Shown: piece by piece, positions 7,037 to 14,944 of the stretch | How positions within the stretch are numbered: position 1 is the first letter of the stretch | Layout: each line of letters opens with the position of its first letter | Source of the DNA: an uncultured Chlorobiales bacterium | Lineage (GTDB): Bacteria > Bacteroidota > Chlorobiia > Chlorobiales > Chlorobiaceae | Assembly: GCA_903901395.1 (NCBI GenBank) | Contig: CAIUQW010000175.1 | Location: forward strand, 1 to 15,323 | DNA: 15,323 bases | Reading direction: 5' to 3' | Program-made: the position numbers and the translations under genes | The notes under the pieces: generated by a model | Databases searched by the model: none | Told to the model about the DNA's origin: nothing | What the model saw: only the letters and a program-made list of their open reading frames with translations

Positions 7037-8341
7037 TTAAATCGTCTCAAATTGGAATAAATAATCAAACTCTTCGTTTATTGTTCCAGAAACAGCGTCA
7101 ATTTTTTCTTGCTGAATTATATTCAACTCTTTATCGATTATGTCTTTTGCTTGACCATCAGTTACAATAGCTGCAAAAACTTTCTCTCTATCGATCCAAA
7201 GGTTATTGTTTATTTTTTCTGATACTTGTTCAAAATTTGCATTGCCCACCTTGTGAGCAAGTATTAAATTATTTATTGAAGCTAAAATGTAAGGACTGTG
7301 TGTCGTGATAATTACTTGCGAATTCTCGATGTTAGACATTAGCGCAATCAGATTTGATATTTCCTTTTGTGCTTCGGGAAAAAGGTGAGCTTCGGGCTCT
7401 TCAATAACGATAAAAACGTTTTGTTTTTCTAAAACAATTATGAAGAGTAGAAGTAAAATCCAGAGTGACTCTTGTTGACCTGATGATGAAAAATTTAATT
7501 TAACATATTTATTGGTCTCATAATAAATTTTTTCACCGCTGTTGTCATACTGATATTTACCTTTTAATATTTTTCTTATAATATCTTCTGCAAGTTTTGT
7601 TTTATTGTAATCAATACTGTATTGTGTTAATAATTTTCTTTCTTTTATTATATCAGAAAGAGATTTATTGAATATGGGCCTTAAGATATTTATTTTATCC
7701 AAAAAAGTTCGCATCAAGAAATCTAAGTTTCTTGGATTTATAAATTGCAACTGGTCAGATAGAGTCGCCAATAAACTTCTTCCCGCCGGAATAAAGATTA
7801 ATTCTCTGTTTTCCTGAAAAATTTTATTGCATTGATTCTTTACATACGAAATAAATTTTCTTTTTTCTGCATCTAACTCTAATAAATCTTTGCTGGTTAG
7901 TAGATTTGGATTTCTTTGCTTTAATTTATTATAATAATCTTTAGCCTCTAATAATAAGTTACCTATATTTCCTTCAAGTGATTTACTGAATTCTGGAGTA
8001 ATATATTTATGGGTTGTTTCAAGAGAAATTGTGATCCAGATGCTATCATTATATAAATATTTTAGTTGAAGACCATCAAGATGAACGCTTGAACCAAAAT
8101 AGTCAAGATATTTTTGTCTTATCATTTTGCGATACGAACTGTATGGTTTCGCAAAACTACCGTCATCTAAACCTTTGATAAAAAATTTTACCAAATCATC
8201 GTTAAGAGACTTAAAGAAAAATATTGTTTTAGCAATTGTGCTTTTTCCACTTGCTTGTGGTCCAATTAGTATGGTGAAGTCTTTTATATCAAGACACAGG
8301 CTTGTTATCGGCCCAAAGTTTTTTATTTCTATTCGTTGCAT
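7037..8341 (-). CDS. AAA/ABC-type ATPase, OLD-like (AAA_15/AAA_21)
   Basis: ATPase of 434 residues with a complete ABC-type site: N-terminal MQRIEIKNFGPI strand, Walker A GPQASGKST at 27-35, signature-like SSSGQQE at 285-291, Walker B IVIEEPEAHLF at 311-321 with Glu315, and switch His348 in TTHSPYIL. Between them lies a helical insert (about 45-270) containing FIPAGRSLL (173-181), a motif common in AAA_15 proteins. No TOPRIM or other nuclease domain follows the ATPase core, unlike full OLD or GajA proteins. This class commonly senses or regulates in anti-phage systems such as PARIS and Septu, next to a separate effector gene. Here the following gene, 3 bases away, is a putative nuclease. It does not clearly match any named system. 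No Shine-Dalgarno sequence is visible before ATG 8341. Confidence 0.9.
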   Translation of the reverse strand: MQRIEIKNFGPITSLCLDIKDFTILIGPQASGKSTIAKTIFFFKSLNDDLVKFFIKGLDDGSFAKPYSSYRKMIRQKYLDYFGSSVHLDGLQLKYLYNDSIWITISLETTHKYITPEFSKSLEGNIGNLLLEAKDYYNKLKQRNPNLLTSKDLLELDAEKRKFISYVKNQCNKIFQENRELIFIPAGRSLLATLSDQLQFINPRNLDFLMRTFLDKINILRPIFNKSLSDIIKERKLLTQYSIDYNKTKLAEDIIRKILKGKYQYDNSGEKIYYETNKYVKLNFSSSGQQESLWILLLLFIIVLEKQNVFIVIEEPEAHLFPEAQKEISNLIALMSNIENSQVIITTHSPYILASINNLILAHKVGNANFEQVSEKINNNLWIDREKVFAAIVTDGQAKDIIDKELNIIQQEKIDAVSGTINEEFDYLFQFETI

Positions 8342-8359
8342 ATTAATTCAGTTCTGCTT

Positions 8360-8388
8360 TACATAGTTGGTTAAATTTTTTTAGACAA
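8360..8388 (-). promoter_or_regulatory. Weak sigma-70-type promoter candidate for the ATPase
   Basis: On the - strand TTGTCT (8388-8383) and TATGTA (8365-8360) are separated by 17 bases, ending 18 bases before the ATPase start codon. They match the consensus at 4 and 3 of 6 positions. In A+T-rich DNA such matches arise easily, so support is weak. Confidence 0.3.
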
Positions 8389-8745
8389 ATAAAGTGGCTT
8401 TTTTGTGTTGAGTGTCGTATCGTTGTGGTATTTATCCTGAAGCCTCTGTATGAGCATCAAGCAGATTATCCCATTCAATCCATACACATTCCAACTTTTG
8501 CAGTTCCAGGGAACACCTAACCCTTGTGGTTTTTCAGCCCTGAGTTTGAGTTCGCTGATCCGTATAAAGTCGCTCGTATGAGGCATGTGCTGTAGGGGAA
8601 AGGTGATTTTACCTTGTACTTCAGAGAATACATTAAATGAAGGTAAAAAAAATGTACCGTATAACAAGTTAATGTATGGGGTACAAGAGCTGTTCTGGGG
8701 CGAAAAAAAGTAAAAAAAGAGGCTGGTGGCGGGTAAGTAGGGCGA
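8366..8745. other. Unassigned stretch beside the islet, no supported gene
   Basis: About 380 bases between the ATPase and the small membrane protein gene. A - strand frame is open from 8805 down to 8371, but its first part lies antisense to nothing and in the wrong frame of the DUF3098-like gene, and the rest (about 71 residues from an ATG at 8586, containing SELKLRAEKPQGLGVP) matches no family I know and has no ribosome site. An imperfect inverted repeat (GTACC at 8654 against GGTAC at 8680-8684) is present. It may be debris of an inserted element. Confidence 0.4.
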
Positions 8746-8774
8746 AACCGGACGGATCAGTCCGTTCGGTTTTT
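8746..8774. terminator. Hairpin enclosing a stop codon, bidirectional terminator candidate
   Basis: AACCGGACGGA (8746-8756) pairs with TCCGTTCGGTT (8761-8771), an 11-base stem with one G.U pair and a 4-base loop. The loop contains the TGA stop of the - strand DUF3098-like gene. Five T follow on the + strand and three on the - strand, so it should terminate either direction at moderate strength. Confidence 0.6.
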
Positions 8775-9038
8775 CCTCCGCCAGAAAATCGCGTAGAGCA
8801 CCCACAGGTACGCGCCTACCAGCGTAAAAGGCGCGATGTCGAGGGCGAAAAAGCCGTCTACCTCTTTTTCGATGTACATGATGGCGTAACTGAGGGCGAG
8901 CAGAGCCGCGCCGAGCGCGATGAAGAGGTAGTTCATCGCGCCGAGCGGCATTGTGGCGGGTTCGGCTTTGGGCGCTGGCTGCGGCTGCCTAGCCGCTGGC
9001 TCAGGCTTGCGCTTTTGCTTCTTCGGTGAAGATGGCAT
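8757..9038 (-). CDS. Small two-helix membrane protein (DUF3098-like)
   Basis: Protein of 93 residues, function unknown. The N-terminal 30 residues are a Lys/Pro/Ala-rich cytoplasmic tail ([17 protein letters not shown]). Two hydrophobic segments follow at about 36-55 and 67-87, and a basic end (RRKNRTD). The [21 protein letters not shown] layout is like DUF3098 proteins of Chlorobi and Bacteroidetes. I chose the ATG at 9038, inside the 3' end of the aminotransferase gene (38-base overlap in another frame), because the basic tail is typical of the family. ATGs at about 8951 or 8939 would remove the tail. Its stop codon lies in a terminator loop, marking the end of this transcription unit. Confidence 0.7.
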   Translation of the reverse strand: MPSSPKKQKRKPEPAARQPQPAPKAEPATMPLGAMNYLFIALGAALLALSYAIMYIEKEVDGFFALDIAPFTLVGAYLWVLYAIFWRRKNRTD

Positions 9039-10209
9039 CGAGCGTGTCGAGACAGAGTTGCGCCTCCTCCCTGCTGATCGACAGCGGCGGAAGAAGCCTG
9101 ATAACATTGTTGCTGGTGGCGTTGACAAGTACGCCTCTCTTCATTGCTTCCTCGACGTAGTACTTCGCTTCGCGATGCACCGTGACGCCGATCATGAGGC
9201 CGTACTGACGTATTTCGAGAATCTGCGCGTACTTTTCAGCCATCTTCTCGAACGCCTCGCGCATCATCGCGCCGGTTTCGAGCGCGTTCTGCATCAAGCC
9301 GTCCGTCTGGATTGCCTCGATCATCGCCAGGCCCGCCGCGCAGGCGACCGGGTTGCCGCCGAAAGTCGTGCCGTGGCTGCCGGGGGTGAATACCTCCGCG
9401 ACCTTCTCCGTGCCGATGATCGCGCCGAGCGGCAGTCCGCCGCCGAGCGGCTTGGCCGAGCAGACCAGATCGGGCTGGATGTCGTACGTCATGTAGCTGA
9501 AAAACGCGCCCGTACGTCCGCATCCGGCCTGAATTTCATCGGCCACGATGAGGAAATCGTGCTCGACGGCCAGCTCCTTCAGACGCGCGATGAACGCTTC
9601 GTTCACCTTATGGATGCCTCCCTCACCCTGAACGAACTCGACGAAAACCGCCGCCGTGCGTCCCGAGACTTTGCGTTCGAGATCTTCCACGTCGTTGAAA
9701 TCGATCATGCCGGTTTCGGGTACGAGCGGCTCGAAGCCGCCGACGTATTTCGGCTTGGCGGTCAGCGAGAGCGCACCGTAAGTTCTTCCGTGGAAGCAGT
9801 TTGTCAGCGAAAGCACTTGCGTCTTGTCCGCATCACCGTCACGCGCGGCGAATCTTCTCGCCAGCTTGATGGCCGCCTCGATAGCCTCGGTGCCACTGTT
9901 GCAGAAGAAGACCTTCGACATGCCCGAAATTTCAAGCAGCTTCGCGGCCAGGTCGAACTGCGGCTTCTGCATAAAGAGGTTCGAGACATGGATGTATTTC
10001 GCCGCCTGCTCGGTGATGGCGTGTTCGAGGCGCTGGTCGCCGTAGCCGATGGCGTTGACGCCGATTCCGGCGATCATGTCGAGATAGCGTTCGCTGCCGG
10101 AAGTGTAGAGGAACGAGCCTTTGCCGTAAGCGACGGCAAGCGGCAGTCTGGCGTAGTTGTGGAAGAAAAGCTGCTTTTCCGTTTCCAGATTTATTGCAGG
10201 AGTGTTCAT
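9001..10209 (-). CDS. argD: Acetylornithine aminotransferase (class III, PLP)
   Basis: PLP-dependent class III aminotransferase of 402 residues, the usual ArgD length. Visible marks are SGTEA at 105-109 (phosphate binding), FHGRT at 139-143, ADEIQ with Asp224 that pairs with the PLP ring nitrogen, GRTG at 231-234, Lys253 in [13 protein letters not shown] as Schiff-base lysine, and HGTTFGGNP at 279-287. ArgD converts N-acetylglutamate semialdehyde to N-acetylornithine in arginine synthesis and often also serves as succinyl-diaminopimelate aminotransferase in lysine synthesis. The family includes ornithine and 4-aminobutyrate aminotransferases, so the substrate is inferred from overall similarity. 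No other arg gene is nearby. The start at 10209 lacks a clear Shine-Dalgarno sequence. It lies 68 bases downstream of the small membrane protein gene and overlaps the DUF3098-like gene. Confidence 0.85.
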   Translation of the reverse strand: MNTPAINLETEKQLFFHNYARLPLAVAYGKGSFLYTSGSERYLDMIAGIGVNAIGYGDQRLEHAITEQAAKYIHVSNLFMQKPQFDLAAKLLEISGMSKVFFCNSGTEAIEAAIKLARRFAARDGDADKTQVLSLTNCFHGRTYGALSLTAKPKYVGGFEPLVPETGMIDFNDVEDLERKVSGRTAAVFVEFVQGEGGIHKVNEAFIARLKELAVEHDFLIVADEIQAGCGRTGAFFSYMTYDIQPDLVCSAKPLGGGLPLGAIIGTEKVAEVFTPGSHGTTFGGNPVACAAGLAMIEAIQTDGLMQNALETGAMMREAFEKMAEKYAQILEIRQYGLMIGVTVHREAKYYVEEAMKRGVLVNATSNNVIRLLPPLSISREEAQLCLDTLDAIFTEEAKAQA

Positions 10210-10277
10210 CGTGATAGTGTGCTATGAATGCTATAGGTTAATGCAATAAAGGGAGCATCGTTCAATCCTCCAAATCC

Positions 10278-10544
10278 TCAGTTCTCCTCGTCCTGCCGGC
10301 TGCGACGGTGGCGGATTACGCTTCGTATTCCGCGCCAGATGCCGTATGCGCCGAGAAGGACCGAAAAATACAATAGATCGCGGCCATTTTTGCCGCTGAT
10401 TGTTGGCGCATAGAGTCCAATATACAAGGCGAGCACCAGAAATGTCACGGAAAGAAGCGCGTCGAGCGCCATCATGAGCGTCACGCGCCCTTTTTTTTGC
10501 ATCCGTCCGGCTCCGTCCGAACCGCCGTCAGTCGCACTGGCCAT
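10278..10544 (-). CDS. Small two-helix membrane protein, unknown
   Basis: Protein of 88 residues that I do not recognise. It has a polar Gly/Ser/Asp-rich start, two hydrophobic segments (about 22-46 and 55-71) and a basic, then acidic, C-terminus (RHRRSRQDEEN). Its ATG at 10544 lies within the last codons of the NADH dehydrogenase gene (17-base overlap), so translation is likely coupled. A second ATG at 10502 (MQKKGR) would remove the polar start and is equally plausible. Its position may hint at a role with the membrane-bound dehydrogenase, but nothing in the sequence proves this. Confidence 0.6.
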   Translation of the reverse strand: MASATDGGSDGAGRMQKKGRVTLMMALDALLSVTFLVLALYIGLYAPTISGKNGRDLLYFSVLLGAYGIWRGIRSVIRHRRSRQDEEN

Positions 10545-11817
10545 TGTCCGCCGATTTCCGCTCCCCGTAGAAGCACCAATCCTTGTTGACGATCAACCTC
10601 GCGCCGTGGCCGAAGGTGAAGTAGGACCAGCCCCACTGCATCAGCACGAAAACGCGGTGCTTGAAGGTCGAGAGATAATAGATATGCACGAGCAGCCAGG
10701 TGAACCAGGCGAGTGCGCCGTCGAACTTCAGGTTGCCGAACTCGACGATTGCCCGGTTGCGCCCGATGGTGGCCATCTGCCCTTTGTTGCGATATTTAAA
10801 CGGCTTGCGAGGCTTTCCCTTCAGGTCGTCGAGAATCGAGCGCCCGATGGCGTAGCCCTCCTGCATCGCCGCCGGAGCCATGCCCGGCAAGGTCGTGCCG
10901 TTTTCAAGCGTGAAACATGCCTGGTCGCCGCCGACGAACACCTCGGGATGGCCGGGAATGCTCAAATCCTGCTCGACCATGATCCGACCGCTACGATCAG
11001 TCTCGACCCCCATGCACTGGCCGATCTCCGACGCCTTGACGCCCGCCGCCCAGAGCACCGTGGCGGCTTCGATGCGTTCGCGCCCGATCTGCACGCCGTC
11101 TGCATCGACATTGCTGACCAGACTCGACGTCCAGACCTGCACGCCGAGCTTCTCCAGCTCGCGGGTGGCCTTGCTCGACAACTCAGGCGCGAAGGTGCCG
11201 AGGATACGGTCGGCAGCTTCGAGGATGAAGATACGGGTCAGCTTCGGGTCGATGTGGCGATAGAACTTCGACAGCGTGAAGCGACTCATCTCGCCGATCG
11301 ATCCGGCAAGCTCCACGCCGGTCGGCCCGCCGCCGACGATGACGAAGGTGAGCTGCTTTTTGCGCTCTTTCGGATCGTTGGTACGTTCGGCGGCCTCGTA
11401 CGCCTCCATCACGCGGCGGCGAATTTCGGTCGCCTGGGCGAGATTTTTCAGGCCGGGCGCGTGCTCCTCCCAGCCGTTGTTGCCGAAGTAGTGGTGCTGC
11501 GCTCCGCAAGCAAGCACGAGATAGTCGTATTCGATTTCTCCGAAATCGGTTATAACCTTTTTCGCGTTCAGATCGACATTGGTGACGACGCCTTTGAAGA
11601 CCGAAACATTGTCATATCCCGCCAGCATGTTGCGGAGCGGCGTGGCGATGTCGCCCTCGCCAAGCGCGGACATGGCGACCTGATAGAGCAGCGGCTGGAA
11701 GAGGTGATAGTTTTTTCTGTCGATCAGCGTCACCTCGACATCCTTTCGGTTACTCAGCATTCTCGCGGTGTTCAGACCGGTGAAACCGCCACCGACAATC
11801 ACGACCTTTTTTTTCAT
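10528..11817 (-). CDS. ndh: Type II NADH dehydrogenase (NDH-2, FAD)
   Basis: FAD-dependent pyridine nucleotide-disulfide oxidoreductase of 429 residues. The first Rossmann fold (FAD) is GGGFTG at 9-14, the second (NADH) GGGPTGVELAG at 162-172, and the second FAD contact is VFVGGD at 293-298, followed by LPGMAPAAMQEG, the quinone-side motif of NDH-2 proteins. The C-terminus (about 365-415) is rich in Trp, Phe and Tyr and would lie as amphipathic helices on the membrane. NDH-2 passes electrons from NADH to quinone without pumping protons. I chose ATG 11817 (MKKKVVIVGGG) because the fold begins there; an ATG at 11877 in the same frame would add a 20-residue extension unlike the family. A weak GAACGAG precedes the chosen start. 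A few NDH-2 relatives are sulfide:quinone oxidoreductases, but the cysteine pattern for that is absent. Confidence 0.9.
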   Translation of the reverse strand: MKKKVVIVGGGFTGLNTARMLSNRKDVEVTLIDRKNYHLFQPLLYQVAMSALGEGDIATPLRNMLAGYDNVSVFKGVVTNVDLNAKKVITDFGEIEYDYLVLACGAQHHYFGNNGWEEHAPGLKNLAQATEIRRRVMEAYEAAERTNDPKERKKQLTFVIVGGGPTGVELAGSIGEMSRFTLSKFYRHIDPKLTRIFILEAADRILGTFAPELSSKATRELEKLGVQVWTSSLVSNVDADGVQIGRERIEAATVLWAAGVKASEIGQCMGVETDRSGRIMVEQDLSIPGHPEVFVGGDQACFTLENGTTLPGMAPAAMQEGYAIGRSILDDLKGKPRKPFKYRNKGQMATIGRNRAIVEFGNLKFDGALAWFTWLLVHIYYLSTFKHRVFVLMQWGWSYFTFGHGARLIVNKDWCFYGERKSADNGQCD

Positions 11818-11869
11818 CTCGTTCAAATTCTCGCGTTCAATTCCCGAATCCCTGCGCGGGCATCGTATA

Positions 11870-11882
11870 GTAACCAAGTTAC
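11870..11882. promoter_or_regulatory. Palindrome upstream of ndh, possible operator
   Basis: GTAAC-CAA-GTTAC is a perfect 5+3+5 palindrome 53 bases before the ndh start codon, next to a TATACG sequence on the - strand that could be a -10 element. No known regulator site is recognised. Confidence 0.3.
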
Positions 11883-12151
11883 GGCAAAGATGCCTTCATC
11901 ATGTGCAAACTCTGGAAGGTAATAAAAATGCGCCGAAAAATGCTATTGCTGTTGCGGAAGGCTTGCAGGGCGAGCATCCTGTCGGACTTTATCATGGCAT
12001 ATTTTCTATCGTCATTGCGAGCCATTTGTATCCGGTACGATACCGCACGAACCTTGACAACCCCACTGCATTTCCGACTGTAGGGACGGCTCTTGTGCTC
12101 GTCCTTTTTCGTAATGGCTGCGAAGGCTATTCAGTGGCAATCAAGTTTCCT

Positions 12152-12231
12152 GTCATTGCGAGGAGCGCAGCGACGTGGCAATCCATCTTGGTGAATTCTC
12201 ATATGGATTGCTTCGCTACGCTCGCAATGAC
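12152..12231. repeat. 80-base dispersed palindromic repeat
   Basis: The left arm (from 12152) begins GTCATTGCGAGGAGCGCAGC and ends TGGCAATCCAT; the right arm (12204-12231) is its near reverse complement, ATGGATTGCTTCGCTACGCTC then GCAATGAC. The arms would fold into a long imperfect hairpin around a central segment with GAATTC. The sequence type is a familiar REP-like dispersed element in several bacterial phyla. One decayed copy lies at 119-150 and fragments lie just upstream of this one. Confidence 0.8.
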
Positions 12232-12302
12232 GAAGAGTTGGAGTGTACTCCGGGTACATCCGGCGCTTGTTTCCAGCAAGCCCGACAGGCGTCGAGCGCT
12301 TT

Positions 12303-12806
12303 TCAACTCAGCTTTTCGATGATCGCTGCATGGGCGGGGAATTGCATCGTCAGCGCCTCGCGGTCGGCGAAGGAGAAGTCGCGGAAGTCGAAGCCGGGCG
12401 AGACGACGCAGCTTACGAGCGCGTAGGCGTCCGGGGCGTTGGAGTCGGCAAGACACGCGCCGAAGTAGTGTTCCGCCGGAACCCACGAGTGCAGCACCTG
12501 TCCGGCATCAGGATCGTCGCCGAGGGTGAACAGCGACGGCTCGCCGGTTTCGGGAAAGCAGTGCACTTCGAGCGGCGAACCGGCGTGGAAGTACCACTGC
12601 TCGTCCGAGAAGATGCGGTGCAGGCGCGAGCGGTCGCCGCGTTCGAGCAGGTAGTAGATCGAGGTCGCGTAGGAGCGGGGCGAGCCGAAGGGGCTGCTCG
12701 CGTCGAAACCGTAAGAGCCTTCGCTACGGTAGGTTTCGCGGTACCAGCCCCCTTCGGGGTGACGTTCGAGGCGGAGCCGCCCGATCCAGAACTCAGCCGT
12801 TCGCAC
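12303..12806 (-). CDS. Cupin-fold protein (DUF985 / Cupin_5)
   Basis: Protein of 167 residues of the Cupin_5 (DUF985) family. Marks are the N-terminal [16 protein letters not shown], the SIYYLL strand, [20 protein letters not shown] with the cupin His and Glu, and the later [18 protein letters not shown] and [17 protein letters not shown], which are the diagnostic blocks. Members are small beta-barrel proteins, probably binding a metal or a sugar-like ligand; the role is not established. Length is normal. Its ATG at 12806 overlaps the purE stop by 14 bases on the same strand, so it is co-expressed with purE, which alone does not prove a role in purine synthesis. Confidence 0.87.
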   Translation of the reverse strand: MRTAEFWIGRLRLERHPEGGWYRETYRSEGSYGFDASSPFGSPRSYATSIYYLLERGDRSRLHRIFSDEQWYFHAGSPLEVHCFPETGEPSLFTLGDDPDAGQVLHSWVPAEHYFGACLADSNAPDAYALVSCVVSPGFDFRDFSFADREALTMQFPAHAAIIEKLS

Positions 12807-13320
12807 GCAGCTTTTCCCGGATTTTGGCGGTCTTCTGGCGCGAGGCTTCGGCGAGCTTCTGGCGGAACTCCTTGAGCTTCTCCATCAGCGCGGTGTCGCC
12901 GAGGGCGAGCATCTGCACGGCGAGCAAGGCGGCGTTGCGGGCGTTGTCGATGCCGACCGTGGCCACCGGAATTCCGGCGGGCATCTGCACGATGGCGTAG
13001 AGCGAGTCCTGGCCGCTGAGTTTTTTGCTGTAGATCGGCACGCCGATGACCGGCAGGACGGTCATGGCCGCCGTGACGCCCGGCAGGTGCGCCGCGCCGC
13101 CCGCTCCGGCGACAATCGCCTTGAGGCCGCGCTCCTCTGCCGAGGTGGCGTAAGCTTCGAGGTCGCCCGGCGTGCGGTGCGCCGAGATGACCGAAATTTC
13201 AAAGGGAATGCCGAACTCGTCGAGGACGATGGCCGCCTCTTTCATGATGTCGAAATCGGAATCGGAACCCATCAGGATGCCGACCAGCGGCGTCTGCGGG
13301 TCTGTGGAGGTTTGTGTCAT
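12793..13320 (-). CDS. purE: N5-carboxyaminoimidazole ribonucleotide mutase PurE
   Basis: Protein of 175 residues, normal for class I PurE. Motifs are GSDSD at 18-22 (phosphate binding), SAHRTP at 46-51 with the conserved His48, and [11 protein letters not shown] at 71-81. It converts N5-CAIR to CAIR in purine synthesis and acts with PurK, whose gene is not in this window. The C-terminal helix (about 140-175) is Lys/Arg-rich and slightly long. The gene is divergent from hemN across a 125-base region and is followed by the overlapping cupin gene. No Shine-Dalgarno sequence is evident before the ATG. Confidence 0.95.
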   Translation of the reverse strand: MTQTSTDPQTPLVGILMGSDSDFDIMKEAAIVLDEFGIPFEISVISAHRTPGDLEAYATSAEERGLKAIVAGAGGAAHLPGVTAAMTVLPVIGVPIYSKKLSGQDSLYAIVQMPAGIPVATVGIDNARNAALLAVQMLALGDTALMEKLKEFRQKLAEASRQKTAKIREKLRANG

Positions 13321-13445
13321 GGAAAAAGAATTATCAGGCCTTACGAATTGATGAAGGCTGTTGAAGTTTGAAGGCTATGAATTCGCGGAGTTTTTGTATT
13401 TTCCCCAAGTCAAACAAAAAATAACACTTGCCAAGGAAGAATACA

Positions 13446-14876
13446 ATGACAACAGATGTCGTCGCAAAGCTTGCTTTGAAGTACAGCAATCCCGGCCCGC
13501 GCTACACCAGTTATCCAACCATCCCCTCATGGAGCGAGGATGGCGTGAGCCAGGAGCAGTGGAAAGAGGCTATGGTCAAAGGCTTCAACGAGAGCAACGA
13601 GACCACGGGCATCAGCATGTACATTCATATCCCGTTCTGCGAAAACCATTGCTACTTCTGCGGCTGCAACGCTCACCGCACCAACGATCACTCCTTCGAG
13701 CAGCCTTACATCGACGCGCTCATCAAGGAGTGGCAGATGTACCTCGACGTCTTCCCCGGCACGCTCAACGTCAAGGAGCTGCACATCGGCGGCGGCACCC
13801 CGACTTTCTTCAGCCCCGAGAACCTCGTCAGGCTGGTTGACACCATGTTCAAGGATGTCAACCGCATGGACAACTATATCTTCAGCTTCGAGACCAATCC
13901 CCGCTCGACCACGAAAGAGCACCTCGAAGCGCTCTACAGCGTCGGCTTCCGCCGCATGAGCTTCGGCATCCAGGATTTCGATCCCACCGTGCAGGAGGAG
14001 ATCAACCGCCCGCAGTCCTTCGAGCTGGTCAAGGAGAAGATCGACCTGGCCCGCCAGATCGGTTTCAACTCGATCAACTTCGACCTCGTCTACGGCCTTC
14101 CCAAGCAGACGCTCGCCACAGTCACCGACACCATTCAGAAGGTGATGCAGCTGCGTCCCGACCGCCTCGCGTTTTACGGCTACGGCCACAACCCGCATCT
14201 CTACGAAGGACAGCGTCGCTTCAAGCTCGAAGATCTGCCGGTTGGCGACGTCAAGCAGGAGCTGTACGACAAGGGCCGCGCGATGCTCGAATCGATCGGC
14301 TACCACGAGGTTGGCATGGACCACTTCGCCATCGAGGGCGACGCGCTCTACGAGGCGATGAAGAATGGCACCCTGCACCGTAACTTCATGGGCTACACCG
14401 AGAACACCACCCAGATGATGCTCGCGCTCGGCGCTTCGTCGATCAGCGACACCTGGTACGCCTTCGCCCAGAACGAGCGCACCGACGACCGCTACATGGA
14501 GGAGGTCAACAAAGGCCGCTTCCCGATCATGCGCGGTCACCTGCTTTCTGACGAGGATCTGGTGCTCCGCCGCCACATCCTGAACCTGATGTGCCGCCAG
14601 GAGACTTCGTGGGAGGATCCGAAATACTACACCGAAGAGCTCGACGTCGCCCGCTATCGCCTCGAAGACATGGAGAACGACGGGATCGTCGAACTCGGCG
14701 AGAAGAGCGTAAAAGTGACCGAAATCGGCGTGCCCTTCCTCCGCAACGTCTGCATGGCGTTCGACGCGCATCTCTGGCGCTCCGACAGCCTCTCGAAGGC
14801 GTACAACGTCTCGCGCGACATCCAGAAAGAGTATATCGAAAAAGCCCGTCAGGCCAAGCTCCAGAAGGTTGACTGA
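13446..14876 (+). CDS. hemN: Oxygen-independent coproporphyrinogen III oxidase HemN
   Basis: Radical SAM enzyme of 476 residues, close to the usual 450-460. [17 protein letters not shown] carries the iron-sulfur cysteines Cys65, Cys69 and Cys72 plus the HemN-specific Cys74, and [10 protein letters not shown] provides the SAM-binding GGGTP. The C-terminal HemN domain is present (about 360-470). It decarboxylates coproporphyrinogen III to protoporphyrinogen IX without oxygen, needed for heme and bacteriochlorophyll in an anaerobe. The CGCN motif separates true HemN from HemW. I chose ATG 13446, with AAGGAAG about 7 bases upstream, over a TTG at 13428. It is monocistronic, bounded by a strong terminator. 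Confidence 0.96.
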   Translation: MTTDVVAKLALKYSNPGPRYTSYPTIPSWSEDGVSQEQWKEAMVKGFNESNETTGISMYIHIPFCENHCYFCGCNAHRTNDHSFEQPYIDALIKEWQMYLDVFPGTLNVKELHIGGGTPTFFSPENLVRLVDTMFKDVNRMDNYIFSFETNPRSTTKEHLEALYSVGFRRMSFGIQDFDPTVQEEINRPQSFELVKEKIDLARQIGFNSINFDLVYGLPKQTLATVTDTIQKVMQLRPDRLAFYGYGHNPHLYEGQRRFKLEDLPVGDVKQELYDKGRAMLESIGYHEVGMDHFAIEGDALYEAMKNGTLHRNFMGYTENTTQMMLALGASSISDTWYAFAQNERTDDRYMEEVNKGRFPIMRGHLLSDEDLVLRRHILNLMCRQETSWEDPKYYTEELDVARYRLEDMENDGIVELGEKSVKVTEIGVPFLRNVCMAFDAHLWRSDSLSKAYNVSRDIQKEYIEKARQAKLQKVD

Positions 14877-14902
14877 CATGATTCGATAAAATTTCGATCA
14901 AT

Positions 14903-14932
14903 AAAAAGGGTGTCCACAGGCACCCTTTTTTT
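14903..14932 (+). terminator. Strong intrinsic terminator after hemN
   Basis: AAAAAGGGTG (14903-14912) pairs with CACCCTTTTT (14921-14930) around an 8-base loop, with seven T at 14926-14932. It lies 26 bases after the hemN stop and ends within 12 bases of the next gene's start. Confidence 0.92.
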
Positions 14933-14944
14933 ATGCACAGAACG

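Larger units (their letters stand above)
5990..8700. other. A+T-rich genomic islet (likely horizontally acquired)
   Basis: Base composition changes sharply here: long A/T runs and A/T-ending codons replace the G+C-rich codons on both sides, and the genes run on the - strand. It carries an ATPase, a putative nuclease and a decayed Fic gene. I found no integrase, transposase or clear flanking direct repeats, so the boundaries are set by composition and approximate to tens of bases. Confidence 0.75.
11818..12302. other. 485-base gap upstream of ndh: repeats, no gene
   Basis: No gene is supported; short open frames on both strands run through repeats. It should hold the ndh promoter and the end of the purE-cupin transcript. 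I see a 13-base palindrome at 11870-11882, fragments related to the dispersed repeat (GTCATTGCGAG at 12011-12021 and GTGGCAATC near 12134), a weak GGACG/CGTCC hairpin near 12084-12106, and the 80-base repeat at 12152-12231. Confidence 0.6.

Noticed and set aside
8953..10227. 424-codon + strand frame opposite argD
   Set aside because: The - strand encodes a full class III aminotransferase with catalytic residues; the + frame is a shadow.
10474..11922. 482-codon + strand frame opposite ndh
   Set aside because: The opposite strand encodes NDH-2 with both nucleotide-binding folds; the + frame has no recognisable domain.
13352..13376. Direct repeat TGAAGGCT (13352 and 13369) upstream of hemN as an operator
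   Set aside because: Only two 8-base copies, not symmetric and matching no known regulator; chance is likely.
13527..14879. 450-codon open frame on the - strand opposite hemN
   Set aside because: It is the antisense shadow of a clear HemN gene; long antisense frames are expected in G+C-rich codons and its translation resembles no protein.
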